Source: Variovorax paradoxus (GTDB lineage Bacteria > Pseudomonadota > Gammaproteobacteria > Burkholderiales > Burkholderiaceae_C). Taken from it: 64,000 nt of DNA. A program made the position numbers and the translations under genes. Below the pieces are notes generated by a model. That model was not told the DNA's origin. It searched no databases and saw nothing but the letters and a program-made list of their open reading frames with translations. The stretch covers positions 186,001 through 250,000 of the forward strand of contig NZ_JAGGNW010000010.1 in the NCBI RefSeq assembly GCF_018614875.1. The letters run 5' to 3'. Below, piece by piece: positions 8,918-17,740 of the stretch. Numbering within the stretch: position 1 is the first letter of the stretch; each line of letters starts with the position of its first letter.

Positions 8918-9781
8918 TCAGGCGGGCTCGAACGAGGGCTGGATGAAGCCCTGCTGGTGGCCGCGCTCCCAGGTGGCTTCCTCGCGCACGACCCAGCGCA
9001 GCGCGTACAGCTCGGTCAGCGCCTGCGCCCAGCTGTCGGAGAGCGTGTCCAGGATTTCTTCGCCTTGTTCGCGCGTGGCGCTGGTCGGGTCGCCGATGAC
9101 GCCGCTGGGGCCGAAGTCGCGCGCGGTCCATGCGCAGGCCGGGCGGCCGTCGGCCGACAGCAGCTTGATGGGGAACGGCGGCGGAAAGTTGGCGACTGCG
9201 CGCTCCATGTGCACGGTGTCGGGCGCCAGCGCGAGCATCAGCGCGGTTTCGGAATGGCCGGCGTGCATCGAGAGGCGCTTTTCCTGCTCGCCGATCTGCT
9301 TGCTCGACGCATTCGGCAGGCGCGACACGCCATGCGGCACCACCACGAAGTCGCCGTGCCGCAGCCGCAGTTCGCGCGCCGCCATCTCCAGCACCTGCGG
9401 CTGGCCGCCATGGCCGTTGGCGAACAGCAGCTTGCGAAAGCCCGCGCGGTAGACCGACTCGCCGATCTCCGTCACGGTGGAAAGCAGCGTGGTGCCGGTG
9501 AGTGTCATGGTGCCGGGAAAGTGCAGGTGCTCTTCCGACTTGCCGTAGGTGATGGGCGGCAGCGCGAAGGCGCGCACCTCGGCCGGCAGCTTCTCGAGCG
9601 CCTTGCCCATCACGCCCGAGGCGATCACGCTGTCGACCGAGCACGGCAGGTGCGGGCCGTGCTGTTCGATGGCGCCGCAGGGCAGCACGATGACCGTGTT
9701 CTCGCGGTCGGGCAGCGCGGCGATTTCGGTCCAGCTCAGGTAGGGCAGGAAGCGGTGGGGCGGGATGTAGCCGTGGAGCAT
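8918..9781 (-). CDS. creatininase family hydrolase
   Basis: 287 residues. The creatininase-fold metal-binding motifs are complete: LPCGAIEQHGPHLPCSVDS (Glu, His, Asp ligands), LLFANGHGGQPQ and MHAGHSETALML. Family members hydrolyse creatinine, formamidopyrimidines (ArfB), or peptide-like C-N bonds (MftE). Which reaction applies here cannot be decided from motifs. It sits between the CodA-like amidohydrolase gene (14 bp upstream) and the binding-protein gene (71 bp downstream). A cyclic amide or formamide substrate imported by the ABC system is the best guess. Confidence 0.88.
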   Translation of the reverse strand: MLHGYIPPHRFLPYLSWTEIAALPDRENTVIVLPCGAIEQHGPHLPCSVDSVIASGVMGKALEKLPAEVRAFALPPITYGKSEEHLHFPGTMTLTGTTLLSTVTEIGESVYRAGFRKLLFANGHGGQPQVLEMAARELRLRHGDFVVVPHGVSRLPNASSKQIGEQEKRLSMHAGHSETALMLALAPDTVHMERAVANFPPPFPIKLLSADGRPACAWTARDFGPSGVIGDPTSATREQGEEILDTLSDSWAQALTELYALRWVVREEATWERGHQQGFIQPSFEPA

Positions 9782-9795
9782 GGTTGTCCTTTTCG

Positions 9796-11070
9796 TCAGC
9801 GGGGAAGGAAGGGCGCCGCATCGCCGTGCGTCACGCGGCCCTCGCGCAGCACCACGCGGGTGGCGCTGCGCGAGGGCCAGCCATGGCGGTCGGCCTGCGT
9901 GAACAGCACCAGGTCGGCCTTGGCGCCGACCAGCGTCGGCGTCGTGGAGGCGGGCGCGCGCTGCAGCCAGTCGCCGCGGCACAGCGCCTGCGACCAGGTG
10001 TCGAAAGGGTCGTCGAGCTGTGCCACCAGCGCGGCCGTGCCCAGCGCCTCGACAGGGTCGAAGCTGCCGAGCCGGCAGAACGGATCCTGCACGTTGTCGC
10101 TCGCGAACAGCAGCGGAATGCCGCGCTCGCGCGCTTCCTTCACCATCGTGATGCCGCGCAGGCGCGGCGTGCGGCCCGTCACGGCGTCCTGCAGCAGCAG
10201 GTTGGTGGCGGGCAGCGAGACGATGGTGATCGGCACGCGCGCCACCGCATCGAGCGTGGCAAGGGCCTGGGCCTCGGGCTGGGCGGCCAGCGCGCAGACA
10301 TGGCCGCAGACCACGCGGCCTTCGAAGCCGATCTCGCGCAGGATGCGGGCCGTGGTCTGCAAGCCGGCTGCCGCCGGATTCAGTTCTTCATCGACGTGTA
10401 GATCGACGTCGAGATCGCAGGCCTGCGCCGCCACCAGCAGGTTGCGCAGTGCGTTCCCGCTCCAGTTGGTGGAATGGACGAAGCCGCCGAGCAGCGCATG
10501 CGGCCCCGTGGCCTTCACCTGCCTGGCGAGCCGCAGGGCCTGCGCGGCGTCTTCGAACAGCGGCAGCTTGATGAGGCTGACCTGCTCCAGCCGCACCCTG
10601 CCGGCCCATTCCTGCGCCAGCTCGGCCATCACCGGCCAGGCCAGCGGGACCGCATCGGGCTCCCACCAGTCGACATGCGTGCGCAGGTGCGTGGTGCCGC
10701 ATTCCCAGGCCCACTGCAGGCCGCGCGCGGCGCGCTCGTGCACGTCGGCGGCGCTCCAGTGCACGCGGTCGGCCAGCATGGCGTCGATGGCGCCGAGCAG
10801 GCCGGGTCGCACCTCTTTCATGCGCGGCAGCGTGAAGGCCTTGTCGAGGTGCGTGTGGGCGTCGACCAAGCCCGGCAGCACGAGCGTGCCGGCCAGGTCC
10901 CAGTCTTCGGGATGGGGCTCCTCGCCGTCGGAGGCAGGCCGCACCGAGTGCACGCGGCCGGCCTCGAGCGCCAGGCGCGCCAGCACGGGCACGCCGTCGC
11001 GCTGCGGCCAGTCGGCGGGCAGCAGCCAGCGCGGCAGGCGCGCGTTGCCGAGCACGGCGGGCGCCTTCAT
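9796..11070 (-). CDS. amidohydrolase family protein, cytosine deaminase (CodA)-like
   Basis: 424 residues. Metal ligands of the cytosine deaminase group are all visible: HTHLDK (HxH), LHVDEELN (His, Glu), CGHVCAL (His) and FASDNVQDPF (Asp); GITMVKEARERGIPLLFAS also resembles CodA. No signal peptide, so cytoplasmic. Likely deaminates or hydrolyses a C=N or C-N bond in a ring such as a pyrimidine, triazine, creatinine or hydantoin. It overlaps the upstream reductase gene by 4 bp (ATGA). The overlap and creatininase neighbour suggest consecutive steps in one pathway. Confidence 0.85.
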   Translation of the reverse strand: MKAPAVLGNARLPRWLLPADWPQRDGVPVLARLALEAGRVHSVRPASDGEEPHPEDWDLAGTLVLPGLVDAHTHLDKAFTLPRMKEVRPGLLGAIDAMLADRVHWSAADVHERAARGLQWAWECGTTHLRTHVDWWEPDAVPLAWPVMAELAQEWAGRVRLEQVSLIKLPLFEDAAQALRLARQVKATGPHALLGGFVHSTNWSGNALRNLLVAAQACDLDVDLHVDEELNPAAAGLQTTARILREIGFEGRVVCGHVCALAAQPEAQALATLDAVARVPITIVSLPATNLLLQDAVTGRTPRLRGITMVKEARERGIPLLFASDNVQDPFCRLGSFDPVEALGTAALVAQLDDPFDTWSQALCRGDWLQRAPASTTPTLVGAKADLVLFTQADRHGWPSRSATRVVLREGRVTHGDAAPFLPR

Positions 11071-11654
11071 GCGAAACGCGCCATCGCGGTGCCGACCCGC
11101 GCCATGAAGCGCTTGAGCTGGGGCTCGGTCGCCACGTTCATGTGGTAGTGGGCGTGGTAGTCCACGCGGGCGCGGCGGCCAGTCAGCCGCAGCATGTAGC
11201 GCGTGACGATCTTGCGCGGCGGATCGCCCATGTACCAGGCCATCCAGCGCGGCCGTCCGTAGGTGACCACGGCGCTGATGCGCTTGATGTGGGTGAGCAT
11301 CGGCTTGACGTTCGCCGGATCGCTGATGTCGAAGGCCACGCCGGGCATGAAGAGCCGGTCGAAGTAGCCCTTGAGCATTGCGGGCAGGCCGAAGCACCAG
11401 GTCGGAAAACAGAACACGATGCCCTCGGCCCATTGCAGCCGCTCCACGTAGGGCTTGAGCGGCAGCTGGTTGCCCGGCACCTCGTGGTAGCCGAGCCGCT
11501 CTTCGCGCGAGAGCACGGGGTCGAAGCCTTCGGCGTAGAGGTCGCAGTCGTCCACCTCGTGCCCGGCCGCGCGCAGGTTCTTCAGCACCTCCTGGTGGAG
11601 GGCGGCGTGGAAGCTGGTTTCGACCGGATGGCAGTAGACGACGAGCACGCGCAT
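11067..11654 (-). CDS. NAD(P)H-dependent oxidoreductase, flavodoxin-2 (NQO1/MdaB-like) fold
   Basis: 195 residues, first gene of the seven-gene operon. It opens with VLVVYCHPVETSFHAAL, the phosphate-binding loop of quinone reductase/KefF-type flavoproteins. The conserved WAEGIVFCFPTWCFGLPAML and GYFDRLFMPGVAF segments follow. These use FMN or FAD and NAD(P)H to reduce quinones or supply reduced flavin. In this operon it could reductively open or activate the imported compound, or feed electrons with the FAD protein at the other end; both are guesses. Confidence 0.85.
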   Translation of the reverse strand: MRVLVVYCHPVETSFHAALHQEVLKNLRAAGHEVDDCDLYAEGFDPVLSREERLGYHEVPGNQLPLKPYVERLQWAEGIVFCFPTWCFGLPAMLKGYFDRLFMPGVAFDISDPANVKPMLTHIKRISAVVTYGRPRWMAWYMGDPPRKIVTRYMLRLTGRRARVDYHAHYHMNVATEPQLKRFMARVGTAMARFA

Positions 11655-11659
11655 ATGTT

Positions 11660-11686
11660 TGACCGCTTAATCAGAGCAACTGGTCA
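11660..11686. promoter_or_regulatory. TGACC...GGTCA half-sites upstream of the seven-gene operon
   Basis: TTGACC (11659-11664) and TGGTCA (11681-11686) form an inverted pair just before the first ATG. The half-sites look like those of RutR (known site TTGACCA-N2-TGGTCAA), and a RutR-like gene lies 3 kb away. The spacing is much wider than in RutR sites, so this is weak evidence only. Confidence 0.25.
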
Positions 11687-11704
11687 GGTTATGCAAGCGA
11701 CGTG

Positions 11705-11727
11705 CCAGTCCGGATGCACCGGACTGG
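11705..11727. terminator. hairpin downstream of the MFS gene
   Basis: CCAGTCCGG-ATGCA-CCGGACTGG is a perfect 9-bp stem with a 5-nt loop, 33 bp beyond the MFS stop. No U-tract follows on either strand, so it is at best a weak terminator or an mRNA 3'-end stabiliser. It may also insulate the MFS gene from the operon that starts at 11654 in the same direction. Confidence 0.4.
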
Positions 11728-11759
11728 TGATGCGGGGCGAACTGCCTGTGCGCTGCGGG

Positions 11760-12983
11760 CTACTCTGCCTCGCGCGGCCAGAGCCGTACCGCCAACGCGG
11801 CGGCGGCCGTGCCGGTCGCCAGCCAGGTCACGCCGGCCCAGCCCCACTGCGCGAGCGCTAACGCACCCAGCGCCGAGCCCGCCGCCATGCCGATGAACAT
11901 GGCCGTGAACAGCACTGCGTTGAGCCGGCTGCGCGCACCGGGCTCGATGCCGTAGACGATGGTCTGGTGCGCGATCAGCGCCGCCTGCATGCCAAGGTCG
12001 AAGCCGACTGCGGCGAGCGCCAGCAGCCAGAGCTGCGCATGGGGCGGCATCAGCGGCGCCAGGCCCATGGCCGCGAACGACAGCACCACCAGCCCGGCAC
12101 CCAGGCGCGTCACCAACTCCGGCCCGCGCCGGTCGGCCAGCCGCCCGGCCAGCGGCGCCGCCAGCGCACCCGCCGCGCCGGCCAGGCCAAAGCCGCCGGC
12201 CGCCGCGCTGCCCAGGTGGAAGGGCGCGCCATGCAGCATCACCGCCAGCGTCGACCAGAAGGCGCTGAATCCCACCGCCAGCAGCCCCTGGGCCAGCGCG
12301 GCGCGGCGCAGCGTGCCGTGGCGCGACCACAGCGTGGCCAGCGAACCGAGTAGCGCGCCGTAGGCCAGGTGGGTTGTTGGCCTGAAGCGCGGCAGCCCGC
12401 GCCAGGCGGCGGCGCCGATGAGCGCGATGCTGGCCGCAGCCGCAATGAACATCGCGCGCCAGCCGAAGTGCTCGGCCACGAAGCCGCTCACCACGCGCGA
12501 GAGCAGGATGCCGAGCAGCAGCCCCGTCATCACCGTGCCGACGGTCTTGCCGCGCGTGGCTTCGGGCGCCAGCGTGGCGGCGGCGGGCACGATGTCCTGC
12601 GCCATCGTGGCTGCCAGGCCGATCGCGAGGCTGGCGGCGAGCAGCACGCCGATCGACGGCGCGGCGCCGGCCACCAGCAGCGCGGCGCACAGCGCGGCCG
12701 CCTTGGCCAGCACGATGCGGCGCCGGTCGAAGCGGTCGCCCAGCGGTGCCAGCAGCAGGATGCCGAGCGCGTAGCCCAGCTGCGTCAGCGTGGGAATGAA
12801 GCCCACCGACCGGGTGGAGGCGCCGATGTCGGCGCCCAGCACGCCGAGCATCGGCTGGGCGTAGTAGAGCGACGCCACCGACAGGCCCGCGCCGGTGGCC
12901 AGCAGCAGGACCAGCGATGCCGGCAGGCCGCGGCCCTCCGGCGCGGCACCCGTCGCTGCATGCGTTGTTTGAATGGAAGACAT
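11760..12983 (-). CDS. MFS transporter (YnfM/arabinose-efflux-like)
   Basis: 407 residues, about 12 membrane segments. After a soluble ~25-residue start come SLYYAQPMLGVLGADIG and the loop-2 motif LGDRFDRRRIVLAKA (GDRxDRR type, MFS signature). A related loop, AGRLADRRGPELVTRLGAG, occurs in the second half. This group comprises drug and metabolite exporters driven by protons. It is divergent from a LysR gene with palindromes between them, the usual layout of a regulator controlling an exporter. Confidence 0.9.
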   Translation of the reverse strand: MSSIQTTHAATGAAPEGRGLPASLVLLLATGAGLSVASLYYAQPMLGVLGADIGASTRSVGFIPTLTQLGYALGILLLAPLGDRFDRRRIVLAKAAALCAALLVAGAAPSIGVLLAASLAIGLAATMAQDIVPAAATLAPEATRGKTVGTVMTGLLLGILLSRVVSGFVAEHFGWRAMFIAAAASIALIGAAAWRGLPRFRPTTHLAYGALLGSLATLWSRHGTLRRAALAQGLLAVGFSAFWSTLAVMLHGAPFHLGSAAAGGFGLAGAAGALAAPLAGRLADRRGPELVTRLGAGLVVLSFAAMGLAPLMPPHAQLWLLALAAVGFDLGMQAALIAHQTIVYGIEPGARSRLNAVLFTAMFIGMAAGSALGALALAQWGWAGVTWLATGTAAAALAVRLWPREAE

Positions 12984-12989
12984 GGTGTT

Positions 12990-13014
12990 AACCCTTGAAT
13001 ATCTGGCAAGGGTT
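12990..13014. promoter_or_regulatory. inverted repeat in the MFS leader
   Basis: AACCCTTG-N9-CAAGGGTT is a perfect 8-bp inverted repeat 6 bp upstream of the MFS start codon. It could be an operator or a 5'-leader hairpin hiding the ribosome-binding site. It is separate from the palindrome beside the LysR start. Confidence 0.4.
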
Positions 13015-13067
13015 GAACTGTGCGCCCATGAAGATTGGCTTGGTAGTCCCATGGATCGCACAATGTC

Positions 13068-13084
13068 TATACGTTGAACGTATA
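13068..13084. promoter_or_regulatory. LysR-type operator candidate (17-bp palindrome)
   Basis: TATACGTT-G-AACGTATA is a perfect palindrome ending 10 bp before the LysR start and 84 bp from the MFS start. It contains ATAC-N7-GTAT, the classic T-N11-A LysR box. Probably the regulator's autorepression and activation site for the divergent MFS gene. Confidence 0.6.
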
Positions 13085-13094
13085 AAGACAGGCC

Positions 13095-14036
13095 ATGTCG
13101 ACTTCTTCTCCCGCCGCCGACCGCATCGAGCTGATGCAGACCTTCGTCCATATCGTCGAGGCGGGCAGCCTCTCGGCCGCCGCGCTCCAGATGGGTGCGA
13201 CGCAGCCCACCGTGAGCCGCCGGCTGCAGGCGCTGGAGCGCTCGCTGGGGGTGCGGCTCTTGCGCCGATCCACGCACGCCATGAAGCTCACTGAAGATGG
13301 CGAGCGCTGCTACGAGCGGGCCAGGGAACTGATCGCCGACTGGCACGCCTTCGAGGCCGACCTGCGCGGCGTGGGCGACGAGCCCGAGGGCACGCTGCGC
13401 GTGGTGGCGCCGCATGCGCTGGGCCAGCTGCTGCTGGTCGGTCCGCTGGCCGACTACCTTCGCGCCTATCCGCGCGTGGCCGTCGAATGGTTGCTGAACG
13501 ACCGCCGGCCCGACTTCATCGCCGAAGGCGTCGACTGCGCGATCCAGGTCGGCGAGCTGACCGACACCCTGGCCGTGGCGATCAAGCTCTCCGAGGTGCC
13601 GCGCGTGGTGGTCGCCGCGCCCTCGGTGCTGGCCGGGCGCGCGCCGCCCGCGCATGCGTCGGAACTGGCCGAGCTGCCCTGGCTCGCGCTGCGCACCTTC
13701 TATCGCAACGAAGTGGTGCTCACGCACCGGCCCACCGGCGAGGTCGCCCGCGTGCCGATCCGCCCGCGCATGAGCACGGACAGCCTCTACGCGCTGCAAA
13801 GCGCAGCCCGCATGGGCCTGGGCGCCTGCATGGGCTCGGCCTGGCTCGTGAACGACGACATCGCCGCCGGCCGGCTGGTGCGGCTGGTGCCGCAATGGCA
13901 TGCAGCGCCGCTGCCGGTGTACCTGATCTATCCGCCGTCGCGCTTCCAGCCGGCGCGGCTGCGCCGCTTCATCGAAATGATGCGGCTCGCGCTGGCCGAG
14001 CCGAGCGGCCGTGCCTGGGAGGCCGGGGCGTCCTGA
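13095..14036 (+). CDS. LysR family transcriptional regulator
   Basis: 313 residues. The N-terminal winged HTH (about 8-68) reads FVHIVEAGSLSAAALQMGAT and QPTVSRRLQALERSLGVRLL, a standard LysR DNA-binding region. The periplasmic-binding-like effector domain follows from about 95 (EGTLRVVAPHALGQ). Of the CrgA/YhjC-like subgroup by feel. It likely controls the divergent MFS exporter. The effector is unknown. Confidence 0.92.
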   Translation: MSTSSPAADRIELMQTFVHIVEAGSLSAAALQMGATQPTVSRRLQALERSLGVRLLRRSTHAMKLTEDGERCYERARELIADWHAFEADLRGVGDEPEGTLRVVAPHALGQLLLVGPLADYLRAYPRVAVEWLLNDRRPDFIAEGVDCAIQVGELTDTLAVAIKLSEVPRVVVAAPSVLAGRAPPAHASELAELPWLALRTFYRNEVVLTHRPTGEVARVPIRPRMSTDSLYALQSAARMGLGACMGSAWLVNDDIAAGRLVRLVPQWHAAPLPVYLIYPPSRFQPARLRRFIEMMRLALAEPSGRAWEAGAS

Positions 14037-14067
14037 ATGTGCGGCAACGCGCCGCGCCGCTGGCTGC

Positions 14068-14745
14068 TTAAGCCTTGATCCCGCAGCCGGCCAGCACGAA
14101 AGCCACCAGCTCGCGCGCGATCGGCTCGCGGTCGATCGGCGCTTCGGGCGGCAGGCCGAGCATCACGCGTGTCTGTATCGCATAGTCGGCGTAGCTCTGG
14201 GTCATGGCCCAGATGTGCATCAGCAGCAGGCGCGCATCGAGCGGGCGCATCTGCCCGCGTGCGATCCAGCCGTTGATGATGTCGACCTTCTTTTGCGTCC
14301 ATGCCCGCGCGTTGGGCCAGTAGCGTTCGAGGTTGCGGCCGCCGTCGAGCACTTCGCGCGTGAAGATGCGCGAGATCTCCGGGTTGTCGAACGCATGGTC
14401 GAGCTTCTTGCGGATGTAGTCGCCCAGCACCGTGGCCGGATCGCTGGCGTCCTCGAACGAGAACACCACCTTCCAGGCATGCAGCACCTGCATCAGCAGC
14501 TCTTCATAGAGCTCTTCCTTGCCGGCGATGTAGTAGTGCAACTGGGGCTTGGTGAGGCCGGCGCGCGCGGCGATGGCCTGGGTGGAGGTGCCTTTCAGGC
14601 CGTGCAGGCTGAACTCGGCCACGGCCGCGGCGCGGATCGCCGCCATGATGCGCTCGCGCCCCGGCCGCGCGCGCGACAGCGGGCCGTCGGGGGCGGGCAT
14701 TTCCTGGGCGGTACTCGGGGACAGGGCGGCGGGGTCGGCGTTCAT
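14068..14745 (-). CDS. TetR family regulator, RutR-like
   Basis: 225 residues. The TetR HTH spans about 38-84 (HGLKGTSTQAIAARAGLTKP, LHYYIAGKEELYEELL). The C-terminal part matches RutR closely in pattern: LLMHIWAMTQSYADYAIQT aligns with the RutR stretch IFMIWASTQHYADFAVQV. RutR senses uracil and controls pyrimidine breakdown. I infer a pyrimidine-type effector, though the neighbour it controls could equally be the divergent asparaginase gene. It is convergent with LysR (31-bp gap). Confidence 0.88.
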   Translation of the reverse strand: MNADPAALSPSTAQEMPAPDGPLSRARPGRERIMAAIRAAAVAEFSLHGLKGTSTQAIAARAGLTKPQLHYYIAGKEELYEELLMQVLHAWKVVFSFEDASDPATVLGDYIRKKLDHAFDNPEISRIFTREVLDGGRNLERYWPNARAWTQKKVDIINGWIARGQMRPLDARLLLMHIWAMTQSYADYAIQTRVMLGLPPEAPIDREPIARELVAFVLAGCGIKA

Positions 14746-14787
14746 GGCATGACGGGTTTGCGGCGGCGGTGCGCCCGGCGATGGTAA

Positions 14788-15969
<1,182 letters not shown>

Positions 15970-15975
15970 CCCACC

Positions 15976-16057
15976 CCCGAAGCGACTCACTTTGTGTAGC
16001 CGCCTCCCCCTCGAGGGGGCAACACCAGCGGCCCGGCAAAGCCGGTTCCGCGGTGTT
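15976..16057. repeat. dispersed hairpin repeat / bidirectional terminator
   Basis: Between the convergent asparaginase and PAP2 genes lie CCCCCTCGAGGGGG (16006-16019, palindrome) and a long imperfect hairpin at 16021-16057. The hairpin pairs AACACC with GGTGTT, GCGG with CCGC, and CCGGC with GCCGG around an AAA loop. I recognise this style of element as common between genes in Comamonadaceae. It likely terminates both genes and may be a REP-like repeat. Confidence 0.65.
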
Positions 16058-16083
16058 CCTGGCGAAGACCCTCTCCATGTGGC

Positions 16084-16941
16084 TCAGGGGCGGAGGCGCC
16101 GGCGGCTGCGGTGCCGCGCGTATTCGAGGCTGCCCACGCACACGAGCAGCCAGGCCAGGCCGGTCAGCAGGCCGGCCGCCACGTCGCTTGCGAAATGCAC
16201 CTGCAGGAAGACGCGGCTGCACGCGATGGTGACGATGGCCGCGGCCGTCGCCATGGCCGCGGGCACGTGCCAGCGCGCCGGCAACAGGCGCAGCGCCAAG
16301 TACAGGAGCATGCCGTAGCTCACGATCGCGCCCGCGCTGTGGCCGCTCGGAAAGCTGAAGCTCGTTTCCATCGCCAGCCCATGGTCGTGCAGCGGCCGCG
16401 CGCGCGCGAAGATGTGCTTGAGCGCGGGGTTCAGCAGCACGATGCCCCCGAGTGCCACGACCCAGCCCAGCGCCAAGCCGTGGTGCGCCTTGCGCCACAG
16501 CAGCAAGGCCACCACGAGGCACACCGGCGCCAGCAGTTCGGCATCGCCCAGGTGCGTGAGCCAGCTGAACATCACGAGGACCGCCCACGGCACGTGCTCG
16601 CCGACCGCATCGGCCAGCGCCTGGTCGGCCAGGCCCAGCAGGCGCCCGTCGCCGAGCTTCGATGCGATGTACGCCACCAGGCTCGCCGCCCCGAGGATCG
16701 ACAGGAAGCCCATGGCCAGGGCGACCGCCAGCCGCGGTTCGTCCGGTTCCTCGGTCGACGTTGTCCGGGCGCGGCGTTGCTGCAACGCCCGGCAGACCAT
16801 GCCGGCACCCAGCACCGAGAGGGCAAGACCGCATGCGAACCATGCAAGGGAATGCTCGCCGAGCTGGCGGGCGAGAAGAACGAGGGCAGGGGCTTGCGTC
16901 GGCATGCGGCGCACCCTAAGCGGGTGTCGCGGCGCTGGCAA
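16084..16941 (-). CDS. PAP2 family phosphatase, membrane
   Basis: 285 residues from the first ATG; the ATG at 16905 (273 residues) avoids a 26-bp overlap and is a fair alternative. Several membrane segments. The three PAP2 catalytic motifs are complete in the second half: KHIFARARP, SFPSGHSAG and SRVFLQVHFASD. Such enzymes dephosphorylate phosphatidic acid, PGP, undecaprenyl-PP or related lipids at the membrane. Clustered with a metallophosphoesterase and a DAG-kinase-like gene, pointing to lipid phosphate turnover. Confidence 0.9.
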   Translation of the reverse strand: MPAPRHPLRVRRMPTQAPALVLLARQLGEHSLAWFACGLALSVLGAGMVCRALQQRRARTTSTEEPDEPRLAVALAMGFLSILGAASLVAYIASKLGDGRLLGLADQALADAVGEHVPWAVLVMFSWLTHLGDAELLAPVCLVVALLLWRKAHHGLALGWVVALGGIVLLNPALKHIFARARPLHDHGLAMETSFSFPSGHSAGAIVSYGMLLYLALRLLPARWHVPAAMATAAAIVTIACSRVFLQVHFASDVAAGLLTGLAWLLVCVGSLEYARHRSRRRLRP

Positions 16942-17740
16942 GCGGGAGCTGCAATACTTTGGCGCACACGAAGGCCTTGTCCGCGGTCGAATGGTCCCAC
17001 CGCTCCGCCTGGCAGGCGCGGCCGTCTTCCGCGGCGCCCGGCCGCAGCACGTTCACCGAGTTGGGATGCCCCGCGCGCAGGCGAGACGATACGGCGGTGC
17101 CGGCCTGCACGGCCCATGACGTGCGCGGGCAGCCGGCATAGGCGCCGTGCAGCGAACGCACGAACGGCAGGTGGATGTGGCCGCCCAGGATCAGGTCGGC
17201 GCCGGCCTCGCACCAGCGCGCAACAGCGGTTTCGCGCCCGTGCAGCCGGTTCGACATGTCTTCCTGCCGCGTCACCATCACCGGCTGGTGCGTGACCACC
17301 ACGCGCAGCTGCGCGGGTGAAGCCGCCGCCAGCCGGGCCGCCACCCGCTCGATCTGCGCGGGCGACACCTCGCCGTCCGCGTGCCGCCACCAGCGCGTGG
17401 TGTTGACCGCGACCACCAGCCATTCGGCGGATTCGAACACCGGCTCCAGGTCGGCGCCGAAGGCGGCTGCGTATCTTTCATACGGCGCGAACAGGCGCGC
17501 CCCCAGCTGAAAAAGCGGGATGTCGTGGTTGCCCGGAACGGCAATCACGGCCGGCGCGGCCAACCTGTCGACGAAGGCGCGCGCCGCCGCGAACTGCGCG
17601 CGCGTGGCACGCTGCGTGATGTCGCCGGAGAGCACCACCACCCGGGGCGACAGGGCGTGCGCGAGCCGCTCGAGCGCATCCATCACGTCGTGCTGCTCGG
17701 TGCCGAAATGCGTATCGGAGATCTGAAGCAGGCAGCTCAT
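16916..17740 (-). CDS. metallophosphoesterase (calcineurin-like)
   Basis: 274 residues. All dimetal motifs are visible: LLQISDTHFG, VVLSGDITQ, AVPGNHD, VVVTHQPVM and LILGGHIHLPF. No signal peptide or membrane segment. The architecture is that of CpdA/GpdQ-type phosphodiesterases (cAMP, glycerophosphodiesters). The ATG overlaps the stop of the upstream lipid-kinase gene by 4 bp, so a glycerophospholipid-related substrate is more likely than cAMP (inference). Confidence 0.9.
   Translation of the reverse strand: MSCLLQISDTHFGTEQHDVMDALERLAHALSPRVVVLSGDITQRATRAQFAAARAFVDRLAAPAVIAVPGNHDIPLFQLGARLFAPYERYAAAFGADLEPVFESAEWLVVAVNTTRWWRHADGEVSPAQIERVAARLAAASPAQLRVVVTHQPVMVTRQEDMSNRLHGRETAVARWCEAGADLILGGHIHLPFVRSLHGAYAGCPRTSWAVQAGTAVSSRLRAGHPNSVNVLRPGAAEDGRACQAERWDHSTADKAFVCAKVLQLPLASAATPA

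Noticed and set aside
7860..9821. Fusion-like 653-residue frame across the creatininase and binding-protein genes
   Set aside because: The first half is an out-of-frame reading of the creatininase gene; the real binding protein begins at its signal peptide at 8846.
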